Shown here piece after piece: positions 27,545 through 37,659 of a DNA stretch of 64,000 bases (position 1 is the first letter of the stretch; every line of letters begins with the position of its first letter). Source of the DNA: JAJDZL01 sp965221175 (GTDB taxonomy: Bacteria; Pseudomonadota; Gammaproteobacteria; Arenicellales; JAJDZL01); NCBI GenBank assembly GCA_965221175.1, contig OZ244867.1:1550001-1614000 (forward strand), in the 5' to 3' direction. The notes under the pieces are model-generated. The model did no database searches. It saw only the letters and a list, made by a program, of their open reading frames with translations, and was not told the origin of the DNA. The position numbers and the translations under genes are program-made.

Positions 27545-28078
27545 CTACTCAGACGGGGAATTTTTCATCTCCTTCGAAATGACGAGGGCCAGACGCTCGA
27601 CCAGCTGATTTGCTGCCTCCTGTCTGATTCTTTCCTTTGCTGCTAATTTTGCAGTAGTACGTGCAACCTCACTGCCGCCGATTTCAGTATAGGTCATCGA
27701 CACTTCGAGTGTCTTCGGAGCATATTCACTGGTACTGTGGTCGTGAAATATGGCGTATTGAAGTTGATAGTTCAGTGTTTTGGGCAGTAGCCCGTAATCG
27801 GAGTTGAGTTCGAGTTCGTCGTCATTGATACTTTCCTTGAAGATTTGAATCACAATATCGGAATCACTTGACACAACTCCATATCCCTGTGCGCGCAAAC
27901 TTGCCGCAAGCTTGAACCGTAGATCCGGCTCCGAGCTCTTGATCTGTACGGTGTACCCATATTTGTCGGACTCCGACAAGTATGGATCAGTACCGCGCAA
28001 TTTGAAACCGCATCCGCTGAGCATAAACATCAACGCCAAAACTAGCGTAAGGCTCTGAACTGTCAGTACTCGTTTCAT
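27545..28078 (-). CDS. lptE: LPS-assembly lipoprotein LptE
   Basis: 177 residues. A lipoprotein signal with lipobox LSGC (Cys at about residue 23) is followed by GFKLRGTDPYLSE, the typical LptE opening. The protein plugs the LptD barrel and helps insert lipopolysaccharide into the outer membrane. It overlaps the leuS stop by 4 bases and is followed at once by holA. Confidence 0.93.
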   Translation of the reverse strand: MKRVLTVQSLTLVLALMFMLSGCGFKLRGTDPYLSESDKYGYTVQIKSSEPDLRFKLAASLRAQGYGVVSSDSDIVIQIFKESINDDELELNSDYGLLPKTLNYQLQYAIFHDHSTSEYAPKTLEVSMTYTEIGGSEVARTTAKLAAKERIRQEAANQLVERLALVISKEMKNSPSE

Positions 28079-30576
28079 GTGACAATGTTGACTAGTTTTT
28101 CTGACACGATGATTGTTTTCTTGATCGGCTTTCCTTCCACATGGCGCAGAACTCCTGGGTTTTCCAGCGCGGCATTGGTAATCTCGTCGCGGCCCGCATC
28201 AACAGCTACCTCGATCTGTCCTCGAAGACGCCCATTGACCTGTACCGGCATCACTTTCTTTTCCTGTACCAGCGCAGATTCGTCAACAGTTGGCCAAGGT
28301 GCGTCAATCACCTGCTCGTGCATGCCGAGCCGAATCCACAATTCATGACAAATGTGAGGTACGATAGGTGCAAGCACTCTAACCAGTATGAAAACTGCTT
28401 CTGCCACTGCATTCAGTCTGTCGGGGGAATCAATGACACTGGAATTTGCCTCGAATGTTGAAACGCCGTTCACCAGTTCCATGCATGCAGCTATGGCAGT
28501 GTTGAACTGATTGCGCTCGAAGTCATTAGAAATTCTCTGCAACAAAGTGTGTGTAAGCAGTCTTAACTCCTTTACATCGCTGTCTGAATCTTTAAACTGA
28601 CCATTAAAATTGTCGAGTGTAAACTCCCCATTCGCGGTGCACCGCTGGCGAATTGAGTCTCTGTAACGATGAACGAGATTCCAAAGCCGATTAAGAAAAC
28701 GATGAGCGCCTGCCAGTGCTTCGTCTTTCCACTCCAAGGTCTGTTGTGGCGGTGAAGCAAATAGAATGAATAGCCGAACGGTATCCGCGCCATATTGATC
28801 GATCATCTCCTGAGGGTCGACAACATTGCCTACCGATTTAGACATTTTCGTTCCATCTTTTAAAACCATTCCCTGCGTGAGAAGATTTGTAAATGGTTCG
28901 TCAGAATCAATCAGTCCCAAGTCACGCATTAGCTTGTGATATAGCCTCGCATACAAGAGGTGCAACACCGCATGCTCAATCCCGCCAATATAGTGATCTA
29001 CGGGAAGCCAGTAATTGGCGCGTTCATCCACTTTTTTATCAGCATCCGGACAGCAGAATCGCGCAAAGTACCAGGCAGACTCGACGAATGTGTCAAAGGT
29101 GTCGGTTTCTCTTCTTCCGGGCTGTTGCTTTCCTGGAACCTCTACGTTCAGGAATTCGGGATCATCGCGAATGGGTGACTGAACGCCTTGAAATTCAACA
29201 TCTTCGGGCAGAATCACTGGCAGTGATTCATCGGGCACAGGATGAACCTGATTGTCTTCATCATAGATGACTGGAACCGGACATCCCCAATAGCGCTGTC
29301 GAGAGACACCCCAGTCACGTAGTCGATAATTTGTCGCTCTTTCTCCATTTGCGTTACGAACGAGAATTTCCGCGGTAGCGTCGAAACACTCCTCGAAGTT
29401 GAGACCGTCGAACTCTCCGGAATTGCACGACTGTGTATTTGTCTTATCGACATAAGCTCCCTGGTCGAGATCTACATCTCCATCAACAGGTCGGACGACT
29501 TTACGAATTTCAAGGTCATACTTTCGAGCAAACTCCCAATCCCGCTGATCATGCCCCGGAACTGCCATGATGGCTCCAGTTCCATAAGAAGCCAGCACAA
29601 AATTCGCCACGAAAATCGGAATTTTCTCTCCACTAATCGGATGTATTGCACGAACAGGCAACTGAACGCCTATTTTTTCCACGGTTTCCATGGCAGCTTC
29701 CGAAGTATTGATTTTTCTGCAGGATCCTACGAATTCAGCAATTTGGGGGTGGGATTCTGCATAGTGCTGGACCAGAGGGTATTCGGGTGCAACCGCGGCA
29801 TAAGTGATTCCCATGACAGTATCTGGGCGCGTTGTAAATACTCGTAAAGGCGGATGACCTTGTTCCACTGGAATATCAAAATTCACCCCTTCAGATCTTC
29901 CAATCCAGTTTCTTTGCATGGTTTTGACAGATTCCGGCCAACCCGGAAGGTTGTCCAATTCATCCAGCAGTTCGTCCGCGTAAGCGGTAGTGCTGATGAA
30001 CCACTGTGGAATTTCCCGTCTTGCAACTACTGCTCCCGAGCGCCACCCTCTTCCGTTGCTATCCACCTGTTCATTTGCAAGCACCGTCTGTTCTACTGGA
30101 TCCCAGTTGACGGTTCCCATTTTTCGATATGCCAGTTTCCTTTCAATCAGTCGCGTAAAAAACCACTGCTCCCACTTGTAGTATTCGGGAGTACAAGTTG
30201 CCAATTCACGCGACCAGTCATATGCGAAGCCGAGTCGCTTCAACTGGCGTTTCATGTAGGCGATATTCTCGTAAGTCCACTTCGCTGCAGGAACACCTTT
30301 TGCAATGGCGGCGTTTTCTGCTGGCAATCCGAATGCATCCCAACCCATCGGCTGCAGTACGTTCTTGCCCCGCATTCTCTGATAGCGACTCATCGCATCG
30401 CCGATAGAATAGTTGCGCACATGCCCCATATGCAGCGCGCCGGACGGGTAAGGAAACATCGACAAGCAGTAGAATTTCTCTCTGTCAAGGTCTTCCGTGA
30501 CCTTGAAACTTTGATTCTGATCCCAATAATCCTGGGCCGAAGCTTCCACTTCCGAAGGTTTGTATTCGTCAGTCAT
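28075..30576 (-). CDS. leuS: Leucyl-tRNA synthetase
   Basis: 833 residues. Class I signatures: PSGALHMGH (HMGH at 49-52) and KDGTKMSKSVGN. The CP1 editing domain (about 230-420) includes VFTTRPDTVMGITY and YGTGAIMAVPGHDQRDWEFA. The C-terminal anticodon-binding domain is present. It heads the leuS-lptE-holA run. Confidence 0.98.
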   Translation of the reverse strand: MTDEYKPSEVEASAQDYWDQNQSFKVTEDLDREKFYCLSMFPYPSGALHMGHVRNYSIGDAMSRYQRMRGKNVLQPMGWDAFGLPAENAAIAKGVPAAKWTYENIAYMKRQLKRLGFAYDWSRELATCTPEYYKWEQWFFTRLIERKLAYRKMGTVNWDPVEQTVLANEQVDSNGRGWRSGAVVARREIPQWFISTTAYADELLDELDNLPGWPESVKTMQRNWIGRSEGVNFDIPVEQGHPPLRVFTTRPDTVMGITYAAVAPEYPLVQHYAESHPQIAEFVGSCRKINTSEAAMETVEKIGVQLPVRAIHPISGEKIPIFVANFVLASYGTGAIMAVPGHDQRDWEFARKYDLEIRKVVRPVDGDVDLDQGAYVDKTNTQSCNSGEFDGLNFEECFDATAEILVRNANGERATNYRLRDWGVSRQRYWGCPVPVIYDEDNQVHPVPDESLPVILPEDVEFQGVQSPIRDDPEFLNVEVPGKQQPGRRETDTFDTFVESAWYFARFCCPDADKKVDERANYWLPVDHYIGGIEHAVLHLLYARLYHKLMRDLGLIDSDEPFTNLLTQGMVLKDGTKMSKSVGNVVDPQEMIDQYGADTVRLFILFASPPQQTLEWKDEALAGAHRFLNRLWNLVHRYRDSIRQRCTANGEFTLDNFNGQFKDSDSDVKELRLLTHTLLQRISNDFERNQFNTAIAACMELVNGVSTFEANSSVIDSPDRLNAVAEAVFILVRVLAPIVPHICHELWIRLGMHEQVIDAPWPTVDESALVQEKKVMPVQVNGRLRGQIEVAVDAGRDEITNAALENPGVLRHVEGKPIKKTIIVSEKLVNIVT

Positions 30577-30683
30577 AACGGATAATTATTTTAACAGTAT
30601 TAACTTTAGCTAACCTTTGATCATACTTGTTGTGTTGGTCGAATTGTGCCACGGCCTAGCAACCGTGACATTGATCGGATTCA

Positions 30684-32987
30684 TTATCTGGATTCGGCTT
30701 CGCAGTTGGCGCGTCTTCGAGGAGCGGTTCCGCGCAAGAAGGGAATACTCCGAACATTTGTACATCCCGTCGTAGCGATCAATCCTGAATTCAGATCAAT
30801 GTCGACATAGTCAATTTCGCGTACCGAACTCAAATTCAGTGCTTGGAGATTCAACTGTTTCATCGTGGAAGCCCAAACGCGAAGCGCACCTGACGACCCA
30901 GTCAGACCTGTGGATTTGTTGTCATCCCGTCCGACCCATACTACCGCAAGCAAATTTCCGGAAATTCCCACAAACCAGCTATCGCGAAAATCGTCAGTCG
31001 TTCCAGTCTTGCCCGCGATCTTCAAATCAGCACTGAAAGAATTCAACAATCGTCGTCCGGTTCCGCGAGCAACTGCCTCCTGCATCGCAAACATAGTCAG
31101 ATAGGTCGGATCAGCAGGCACCGCGGATGTTGCCTGAAGGCTCGACGCACTTGTTATTTCGCGAGCATCGGCGGACATGGTCGATATGGCCTTCAATCCA
31201 ATCTTGTAACCATAGTTCGCCAGTGTTTGGTAGATCTGAGCGACTTGCAGCGGTGAGAGTTCCACAGCACCCAACAGCATGGAGGGGTAGATCGGGCCTT
31301 TAAGATCAGCTCCGAGTCTATTCAAATTGTCTGCAACTGAATTTACGCCGACCGTCATGCCCACCCGAACAGCAGGCACATTACGGGATTTCGCCAACGC
31401 GTCAAGAACCGTGATATCACCCTGAAACTTTTCATCAAAATTTTTGGGAGACCATTTCTGACCATCTTTCAACTTGAACGTGACGGGTCTGTCAGATACC
31501 AAGGTACTCAGTGTCCATTTCTTACCCTGCATGAACGCAGTCAGATAAATTAGCGGCTTGACTAACGACCCTATCGGACGGCGGATATCGATGGCGCGAT
31601 TGAATGCACCAACAAAAGAATTCCTGCCGCCCGCGACCGCCAGCAATTCGCCATCATCTGGACGCACAACTACAATGCCTCCCTGCAGCGTACCATCCGG
31701 TATACCGTGATTTTTTTCGATTGCAGTCAGTTCAGTTGACAGTACACGTTCCGCCGCACGCTGCACTTCTATATCCATTGTCGTAAATACGGAAAAGTCA
31801 CCACGAGTCAAGTCGGATGAGTTAACTTTGTCAGGCAATCGGCGAAGTACGACGTCAACGAAAGATGCGAAATTCCGTTTTTTCCGCTTATGTGCAGGAA
31901 TGACATCAAGCGAAGAATTCACGAATTTTTGATATTCCTGATCGCTTATCAGCCCATCACTCCTCATGATGTTCAGTACAACCGTGCGCCTTTGTTTCGC
32001 TCGTTCCGGATTGCGTAACGGATCATAGCTCGAAGGTGCTTTGATCATGCCAACCACCTGGGCAACTTCTGCGACATTCAACTCGGAAACCGGCCGCCCG
32101 AACAGGTACTCGCTTCCAAGTCCGAATCCATGTATCGCACGTTTGCCATCTTGTCCCAAAAATACTTCATTACTGTATGCTTCCAGAATTTCATGCTTTT
32201 GAAGTCTGTATTCCACTACCAGCGCCATAGCTACTTCCAGAAGTTTGCGGCGATACGTCCGTTCATCTCGGCCATAGACATTCTTGATCAACTGCTGAGT
32301 GAGGGTACTGCCCCCTTCAACGATTCGTCCTGCCGTCAGATTTGCCCAGCTGGCTCTAAGAATTGCGCGCAGGTCTACCCCGTGATGCTTCATAAATCGT
32401 CGATCTTCCACCGCGATCAAGGTGGCCAGCAATAGTTGCGGCGTATCGCCCAATTGAACCAGGTAACGGTCTTCGTGCTGAATCTGGGACAGACTTCCGA
32501 TCAGATGCGGCTTCAGCCGCAACACTGGAATCGACTGACCTGAACGATGATCGGTAAGCGCACCGATGGTGCTGCCATTGAGCTTCACTCGTACGGAACG
32601 GGATTTTTGAGGTCCATCCCAAAAAGTAAATTCCCTTGTAACGAGATCGATGGATCCACTGTTCAATCTGAATTCACCCACGCCTTCGACCGCCGAGACA
32701 TGACGATATCCCAATCCCTGTAACCGGCTTTCCAGTCGATCTCGCGTTATCGTTAGCCCAGGATAGAGTTCAAACGATCGACTGTAGATATGTACCGGAA
32801 TTTCCCATAGCTGACGATCAAAACGATCGCGAACAATATTGTCTATCCAAAGGAATCCGACTACGACTCCAAGCGATACCAAAACAATGCTCCAGACCAC
32901 AAATTGGATCAACAGACTCCGCAAAATGCCTGATTTACGACGGCGGCGCTTGACTCCTTTAGATCGAGTTCCTGAGCGCCGTGCCAT
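30684..32987 (-). CDS. mrcB: Penicillin-binding protein 1b
   Basis: 767 residues. A basic N-terminus and one membrane helix (about 22-50) precede a UB2H domain (TRDRLESRLQGLGYRHVSAV and on). The GT51 glycosyltransferase follows (EDRRFMKHHGVDLRAILRA, EGGSTLTQQLIKN), then the transpeptidase with RPIGSLVKPLIYL (SxxK), a SRN motif (LAKSRNVPAVRV) and AGKTGTTDDFRDSWFVG (KTGT). It polymerises and cross-links peptidoglycan. The UB2H domain, which binds LpoB in enterobacteria, identifies PBP1b. Confidence 0.95.
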   Translation of the reverse strand: MARRSGTRSKGVKRRRRKSGILRSLLIQFVVWSIVLVSLGVVVGFLWIDNIVRDRFDRQLWEIPVHIYSRSFELYPGLTITRDRLESRLQGLGYRHVSAVEGVGEFRLNSGSIDLVTREFTFWDGPQKSRSVRVKLNGSTIGALTDHRSGQSIPVLRLKPHLIGSLSQIQHEDRYLVQLGDTPQLLLATLIAVEDRRFMKHHGVDLRAILRASWANLTAGRIVEGGSTLTQQLIKNVYGRDERTYRRKLLEVAMALVVEYRLQKHEILEAYSNEVFLGQDGKRAIHGFGLGSEYLFGRPVSELNVAEVAQVVGMIKAPSSYDPLRNPERAKQRRTVVLNIMRSDGLISDQEYQKFVNSSLDVIPAHKRKKRNFASFVDVVLRRLPDKVNSSDLTRGDFSVFTTMDIEVQRAAERVLSTELTAIEKNHGIPDGTLQGGIVVVRPDDGELLAVAGGRNSFVGAFNRAIDIRRPIGSLVKPLIYLTAFMQGKKWTLSTLVSDRPVTFKLKDGQKWSPKNFDEKFQGDITVLDALAKSRNVPAVRVGMTVGVNSVADNLNRLGADLKGPIYPSMLLGAVELSPLQVAQIYQTLANYGYKIGLKAISTMSADAREITSASSLQATSAVPADPTYLTMFAMQEAVARGTGRRLLNSFSADLKIAGKTGTTDDFRDSWFVGISGNLLAVVWVGRDDNKSTGLTGSSGALRVWASTMKQLNLQALNLSSVREIDYVDIDLNSGLIATTGCTNVRSIPFLRGTAPRRRANCEAESR

Positions 32988-33008
32988 AGTTGTAAGAGTC
33001 AGTTGCTT

Positions 33009-33323
33009 TCAATCGGCAGACAAATTTGTTGAACAGTTCCAGCAGATTTCAAAATTGGCGGGATTTGGCTGACTGCAATTCGGGCAGATTAATTCCCCAC
33101 TACCCGCAACTCTGGATTCAAAGTTCTCGACAATCAATCTTGCATTCGCCTCATCACGATCATTTTCCACCCATACTTCTGGATAAGTGTGGGTAAATGG
33201 CAATTCACCAACTGCGCCGTGTGAGAATTCATTGAATACTTGGGCAGGAATGCCATTGTCTCGCATGCGATTGCATACAAGATGGGCGTCAGCCAGGTGT
33301 TCGGCGATATAGACTCGAATCAA
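33009..33323 (-). CDS. DUF2007 protein with C-terminal zinc ribbon
   Basis: 104 residues from a TTG at 33323 that overlaps the stop of the upstream gene (TTGA). Residues 1-70 match the DUF2007 (putative signal transducing) fold: RVYIAEHLADAHLVCNRMRD and GELPFTHTYPEVWVENDRDE. Residues 79-98 hold a CPNC...CWNC zinc ribbon. Function unknown; it may sense or bind a protein partner. It is coupled to the MazG-like gene upstream. Confidence 0.85.
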   Translation of the reverse strand: MIRVYIAEHLADAHLVCNRMRDNGIPAQVFNEFSHGAVGELPFTHTYPEVWVENDRDEANARLIVENFESRVAGSGELICPNCSQPNPANFEICWNCSTNLSAD

Positions 33324-33697
33324 AATTTATATTCAGTGTACTTTTTTGAGTTTCCGCGTACCAGATTCGCAGGATATTTTTTCTGATTGATTGCGAGCTT
33401 TCTTTCAACGGCCGCCAGCAGGTCAATACCCAGTCGGTCAGATATTCGAATCAGATAAGTCATCACGTCAGCAATCTCCTCTTCGGCATATTGTTTCCGC
33501 TTCGGATCTAGCTGCTGGCTTTCTTCTTCCGTCATCCACTGAAATATTTCAACCAGCTCTGATGCTTCGACCGCCAGTGCCATCGCCAAATTCTTCGGAG
33601 AATGAAACTGATCCCAATCTCTTTCTTCCACGAAGTTTCGAATTTTTCGAATTAACTCATCTAATTCGGGACGACAAGGATTTTCGGAATCTTGCAT
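33320..33697 (-). CDS. MazG-like nucleotide pyrophosphohydrolase (dCTPase type)
   Basis: 125 residues. The all-alpha NTP-PPase metal motif is EASELVEIFQWMTEEES (ExxE...) with EEEIADVMTYLIRISDRLGI as the partner acidic helix. RDWDQFHSPKNLAMAL marks the RS21-C6/DCTPP1 branch, which removes dCTP or modified dNTPs. It overlaps the cfa stop by one base and the DUF2007 start by four. Confidence 0.92.
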   Translation of the reverse strand: MQDSENPCRPELDELIRKIRNFVEERDWDQFHSPKNLAMALAVEASELVEIFQWMTEEESQQLDPKRKQYAEEEIADVMTYLIRISDRLGIDLLAAVERKLAINQKKYPANLVRGNSKKYTEYKF

Positions 33698-34980
33698 TAT
33701 CGATCCAGAGGGGAATACAGGTGCTCCCGAGTCATGGCAACACTGTTGTCCACACCGCGCGCGAATACCATCTGAAACAGCTGCAGCGAACCCACCAGAA
33801 ATGTAGCAATCGAACCCGTAAGGTACAGCCGCCAGGTACGTACGAACCGTTCGTCGAACATCTTTGCCACAACTTCTTCGTTTTCATTGAACCGATCCAG
33901 CCAGTGTCTTAGCGTCTCCGCATAGTGAAGACGTAGATTTTCGATATCGAGAACTGAGAAGTCATACGGTTCGATAGTGTCCATCATTTCACGAATGGTT
34001 GGAGGATACGCTCCCGGGAAGATGCGTTTTTCAATCCATGAACTCATCAGATTGGGAACATTACGACCAATTGAATGTATCAGCGCACGGCCATTGGCAG
34101 TCAGACATCGGTCGATCGTCGAACCCAACTCGGAATAACATCGCTTCCCAACATGCTCCAGCATTCCGACTGAAACAAACACATCATACGTGCCTTTAAT
34201 GTTCCTATAGTCATCTTCGACGTACTCTACCTGATCCTGCACTCCGTTGGATTTGGCACGCTCAGTCGCATAGACGATCTGTTCGTGGGAAATATTGTAT
34301 GACCTGACTTTCACTCCATAATTCTTCGCCATGTAGAGTGCGAGTCCACCCCAACCACAACCCGCTTCAACAACCGTCTGTCCCGGCCGCAACATCAGTT
34401 TTCGGCAGACGTGCTCCATTTTTGCGATCTGCGCCTGCTCAATTGATAAATCAATTTTCGGGAAATATGCACATGTATATTGCATCGCTTCCTTATCCAG
34501 CCACAACGAATAGAAATCATTACCTAAATCGTAGTGGTGATGGATATTGGACTTTGAACCCCTCAGAGTATTATTTTTGGCTTTCTTTTGGCCAAACAGG
34601 GCCGCCTGCTTTGCGAGCCATCGCTTTTCGGATTCTGCATGCTTAGTCGCTAAGTAAATTTCACAGAGAAAATCCAGCAGATCGCCTTCAATTTCGATAT
34701 GCCCTTCAGAATACCCATCACCAAATCCAATTTCTCTGTTCGCTAGGGTTTTCATGAAAGCTGCACGATTGTTGAATCGCACCACCGCGACGGGCGGCTC
34801 TTCGCAGACTGAATAATTTGAGCCATCCCAAAGTTGAATTTCGACACGCGGGATACCACTGATCTTGAGCAGTGTACTGACGAGATAACGGTCAATCGCG
34901 GTCGGCGCCGAAGACGGTGGCACTTTTCTGGGCTTAACTGAATCCATCGCTAACGGCGTACTTTGTCGTTCAATATCCAT
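33697..34980 (-). CDS. cfa: Cyclopropane-fatty-acyl-phospholipid synthase
   Basis: 427 residues. SAM-binding motif VVEAGCGWGGLALYMAKNYG, preceded by HHYDLGNDFYSLWLDKEAMQ and YTCAYFPK. Also VSVGMLEHVGKRCYSELGST and the C-terminal FDERFVRTWRLYLTGSIATF. It adds a methylene bridge to unsaturated acyl chains of membrane phospholipids. Forms a tight set with the MazG-like and DUF2007 genes. Confidence 0.94.
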   Translation of the reverse strand: MDIERQSTPLAMDSVKPRKVPPSSAPTAIDRYLVSTLLKISGIPRVEIQLWDGSNYSVCEEPPVAVVRFNNRAAFMKTLANREIGFGDGYSEGHIEIEGDLLDFLCEIYLATKHAESEKRWLAKQAALFGQKKAKNNTLRGSKSNIHHHYDLGNDFYSLWLDKEAMQYTCAYFPKIDLSIEQAQIAKMEHVCRKLMLRPGQTVVEAGCGWGGLALYMAKNYGVKVRSYNISHEQIVYATERAKSNGVQDQVEYVEDDYRNIKGTYDVFVSVGMLEHVGKRCYSELGSTIDRCLTANGRALIHSIGRNVPNLMSSWIEKRIFPGAYPPTIREMMDTIEPYDFSVLDIENLRLHYAETLRHWLDRFNENEEVVAKMFDERFVRTWRLYLTGSIATFLVGSLQLFQMVFARGVDNSVAMTREHLYSPLDR

Positions 34981-35059
34981 ATATCAACATCTCTGCTTGA
35001 AATTGAAGGTTAATAAATTTGCATCCAGACCTCATGAATTATTAGCGCTCCTGTTTCAG

Positions 35060-36118
35060 TCAAAACAGTCTTGTCTGAACGCTTTCTGTCACATCCTTAC
35101 GAAACTGCGTACTGTCATACTCGGTTGGAGGATTGTCCAGCCCATACTTCTTGATGGCAATCAAGAATCGTTTTGCGATCAAGTCGGCAACCGGACCGGT
35201 GCCTCGCATTCTCTCAAAGAAGTGAGAACTGTTGTCCTTGCCTCCTCTAACCTGACGAATCAGACTCATTACGTGCGATGCCTTGTCCGGATAACTGGTC
35301 GCCAGCCACTCTTGAAACAATTCTCGCACTTCCTGAGGCAGGCGAATCATCGTCCACTCTGCACGGCGCGCACCTGCGTCAGCACAGGTTTTCAGAATCG
35401 ACTCCATTTCATGTTCGTTCAGCCCCGGAATCACAGGCGCAAAGAATATTGTAACTGGAATACCGCTCTGCGCGAGTTGAGAGATTGCCTTTATTCGACT
35501 GTGCGGAGCACTTGCACGGGGTTCCATCGTTCGAGAAAGCTTGGAATCAAGCGTTGTAACCGAAAAGTTGACACTCGCCAAATTCAGACCCGCCATCTTC
35601 GACAAGATGTCGATATCACTTACGACAGATGCTGACTTTGTCGTGATCTGCACAGGGTGACGATGTTCCAGCAGAACTTCTAGAATTTGTCGGGTCAACC
35701 CAAATTTTCGCTCAATGGGCTGATAGGGGTCAGTGTTGGCACCCAGTGCAATCATTCGACATTGGTATTTGTGTGCGCTGATATCTTTTCGGAGTCTTTC
35801 AGCCACATCTGGTTTGGCAAAGAGTCTGGTCTCGAAATCCAGACCTGCCGAATAGCCAAGATATGTGTGACTTGGGCGAGCGTAGCAATAGGTGCAGCCG
35901 TGTTCGCAGCCTCGGTACATGTTGATCGAACGATCAAATGGCAAATCAGGAGACTGATTGTATGTAATCGCCGTCCTGGAACTATCAAATTCCACTGTTG
36001 TTTTGAGAGCTGGCAACGGTTCGTTGTACCATCCATCGTCAACCGGAGTTCTGGTCCAGCCTTCATATCGACCCGTTTCGTTTGAACTTGTTCCGCGCCC
36101 TTTGACTTTCGGCTGCAT
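35060..36118 (-). CDS. Radical SAM protein, PA0069/SplB-like family
   Basis: 352 residues. The radical SAM cluster motif is YRGCEHGCTYCYARPSH (CxxxCxxC). Further matches are ANTDPYQPIERKFGLTRQIL, LEHRHPVQITTKSA and MRLPQEVRELFQEWL-like segments. These proteins share the fold of spore photoproduct lyase but their reaction is unknown. It stands alone between cfa and the AI-2E-family gene. Confidence 0.9.
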   Translation of the reverse strand: MQPKVKGRGTSSNETGRYEGWTRTPVDDGWYNEPLPALKTTVEFDSSRTAITYNQSPDLPFDRSINMYRGCEHGCTYCYARPSHTYLGYSAGLDFETRLFAKPDVAERLRKDISAHKYQCRMIALGANTDPYQPIERKFGLTRQILEVLLEHRHPVQITTKSASVVSDIDILSKMAGLNLASVNFSVTTLDSKLSRTMEPRASAPHSRIKAISQLAQSGIPVTIFFAPVIPGLNEHEMESILKTCADAGARRAEWTMIRLPQEVRELFQEWLATSYPDKASHVMSLIRQVRGGKDNSSHFFERMRGTGPVADLIAKRFLIAIKKYGLDNPPTEYDSTQFRKDVTESVQTRLF

Positions 36119-36131
36119 AATCGCTTTGATC

Positions 36132-37199
36132 TTACTCCTGAAATTTTTCTCCGCCGCGTGGCCAGGAAATTAGGATCGCCTGCACTAATGTGGCGAGAGG
36201 AATTGCAAAGAATATGCCCCAGACTCCCCATAGGCCCCCAAAAACCAACACTGCAACGACAATGGCAATTGGATGAAGATCAACCACTTCGGAAAAAATC
36301 AGCGGTACCAGCACATTTCCATCCAACATCTGAATGATCAAGTAAGCACCCACCAGATAAAAAAACTCAGGTTCAAAACCCCACTGCACAGCAGCAACCA
36401 CAACAACTGGAATCGTAACTACGGCTGCACCGACAAACGGAATCAGCACGGAAAGACCGACGATGACACTGAGCAGTGCGGAATACTGCAACCCGAAAAT
36501 GGAGAATGTGATGAAAGTCACTCCGCCAACGATCAGAATTTCCCAGAATTTGCCGCGAATGTAATTCGACATCTGACGGTTGACCTTCTCCCAAACCGCC
36601 GCCGTCAATCCGTGATCCTCGTCCGGAAAAAATCCTTGAAACCAGAGGGTCAGCTTGTCCTTGTCTTTCAGGAAGAAGAATACCAGAATCGGCACCAGAA
36701 TAAGATAAATCACAAGCGTAATGATTCCCAACACGGAAGAAGCTGACAGAGTGACAACAATCTGCTGCCCTAGTTCCGTCAAGAATCCGGTTGTAGCTGT
36801 GATGAAGTCTCGAATCTGTTGCTCCGACAGAATTTCCGGATATTTATCAGGCAACTGGAGCAGTGCTGCTTGGGCATCGGCAATCCACGACGGAATCTGC
36901 GCCACGAGTTGAAGCGCCTGCTGGCTGACTAGCGGTAAAATGCCGAACACCAATGCCAGCAACAAAATCAGGAATAACAGCAGTACGATGACTACCGCGC
37001 CGAGTCGAGGAATTTTGATCGCTTCAAAATTCTTGACGCCACCTTCCAGAATATAAGCAATCACAATTCCCGCGATCACCGGGGCCATCATCTCCCCCGC
37101 GTAGACGATCAAGGCAAAAAGTATGATCAGTATTACCCCCAAAATGATGATCTGAGGATTATTGATCTGACGCTTGAACCAGTTGACTAAATTTTCCAC
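36132..37199 (-). CDS. AI-2E family transporter (PerM-like)
   Basis: 355 residues with about seven or eight membrane segments, beginning QIIILGVILIILFALIVYAG. The family core VFFFLKDKDKLTLWFQGFFP and SVLIPFVGAAVVTIPVVVV and the conserved C-terminal IFFAIPLATLVQAI are present. Members export small molecules or ions; the substrate cannot be read here. It lies 13 bases from the radical SAM gene on the same strand. Confidence 0.9.
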   Translation of the reverse strand: MENLVNWFKRQINNPQIIILGVILIILFALIVYAGEMMAPVIAGIVIAYILEGGVKNFEAIKIPRLGAVVIVLLLFLILLLALVFGILPLVSQQALQLVAQIPSWIADAQAALLQLPDKYPEILSEQQIRDFITATTGFLTELGQQIVVTLSASSVLGIITLVIYLILVPILVFFFLKDKDKLTLWFQGFFPDEDHGLTAAVWEKVNRQMSNYIRGKFWEILIVGGVTFITFSIFGLQYSALLSVIVGLSVLIPFVGAAVVTIPVVVVAAVQWGFEPEFFYLVGAYLIIQMLDGNVLVPLIFSEVVDLHPIAIVVAVLVFGGLWGVWGIFFAIPLATLVQAILISWPRGGEKFQE

Positions 37200-37245
37200 G
37201 GTGTTGACCTAATCGGCTGTTGAGAACTGTATCTAATTTACGATT

Positions 37246-37659
37246 TCAATCCAGGATTTCAAACTCGTAAGTCACGTCGGCAGTAGCAGAAAGCATGCGT
37301 GTTGCAGAACAGTACTTTTCAATTGAGAGATCAATGGCACGTTGCACTTCTTTTTCGGTGATGTCGATTCCTCTTACGCGATATTTCAGATGGATGTGCG
37401 TAAATACCTGAGGAATATCATCGGCGCGTTCCGCCTTGAGTTCGACCTCAAGCATCTGCGGCTCATGTTTTCGTTTGCGTAAAATTTGCGCAACATCGTA
37501 AGCAGTACACCCACCCATACCGAGAAGCATCATCTCCATCGGTCGCATGCCGGCATTTTGCCCGCCGTGATCGGGTGGACCATCAGTTAAGGTGCTGTGT
37601 CCGCTTCCGGAAGTCACCCGGAAACTGACACCATCCACAAGCTGAACTAAACCGTTCAT
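37246..37659 (-). CDS. OsmC family protein (YhfA type)
   Basis: 137 residues. GMRPMEMMLLGMGGCTAYDV carries the conserved Cys of the family and YCSATRMLSATADVTYEFEI the second one (YCS). OsmC-type proteins reduce organic hydroperoxides; YhfA members are less well defined. Its start overlaps the trpC stop by one base. Confidence 0.92.
   Translation of the reverse strand: MNGLVQLVDGVSFRVTSGSGHSTLTDGPPDHGGQNAGMRPMEMMLLGMGGCTAYDVAQILRKRKHEPQMLEVELKAERADDIPQVFTHIHLKYRVRGIDITEKEVQRAIDLSIEKYCSATRMLSATADVTYEFEILD

Noticed and set aside
29854..30585. Plus-strand frame of 243 codons over leuS
   Set aside because: Antisense to an unambiguous leucyl-tRNA synthetase; no protein-like motifs.
34997..35635. 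Plus-strand frame over the radical SAM gene
   Set aside because: Antisense shadow of a clear gene, no recognised domain.
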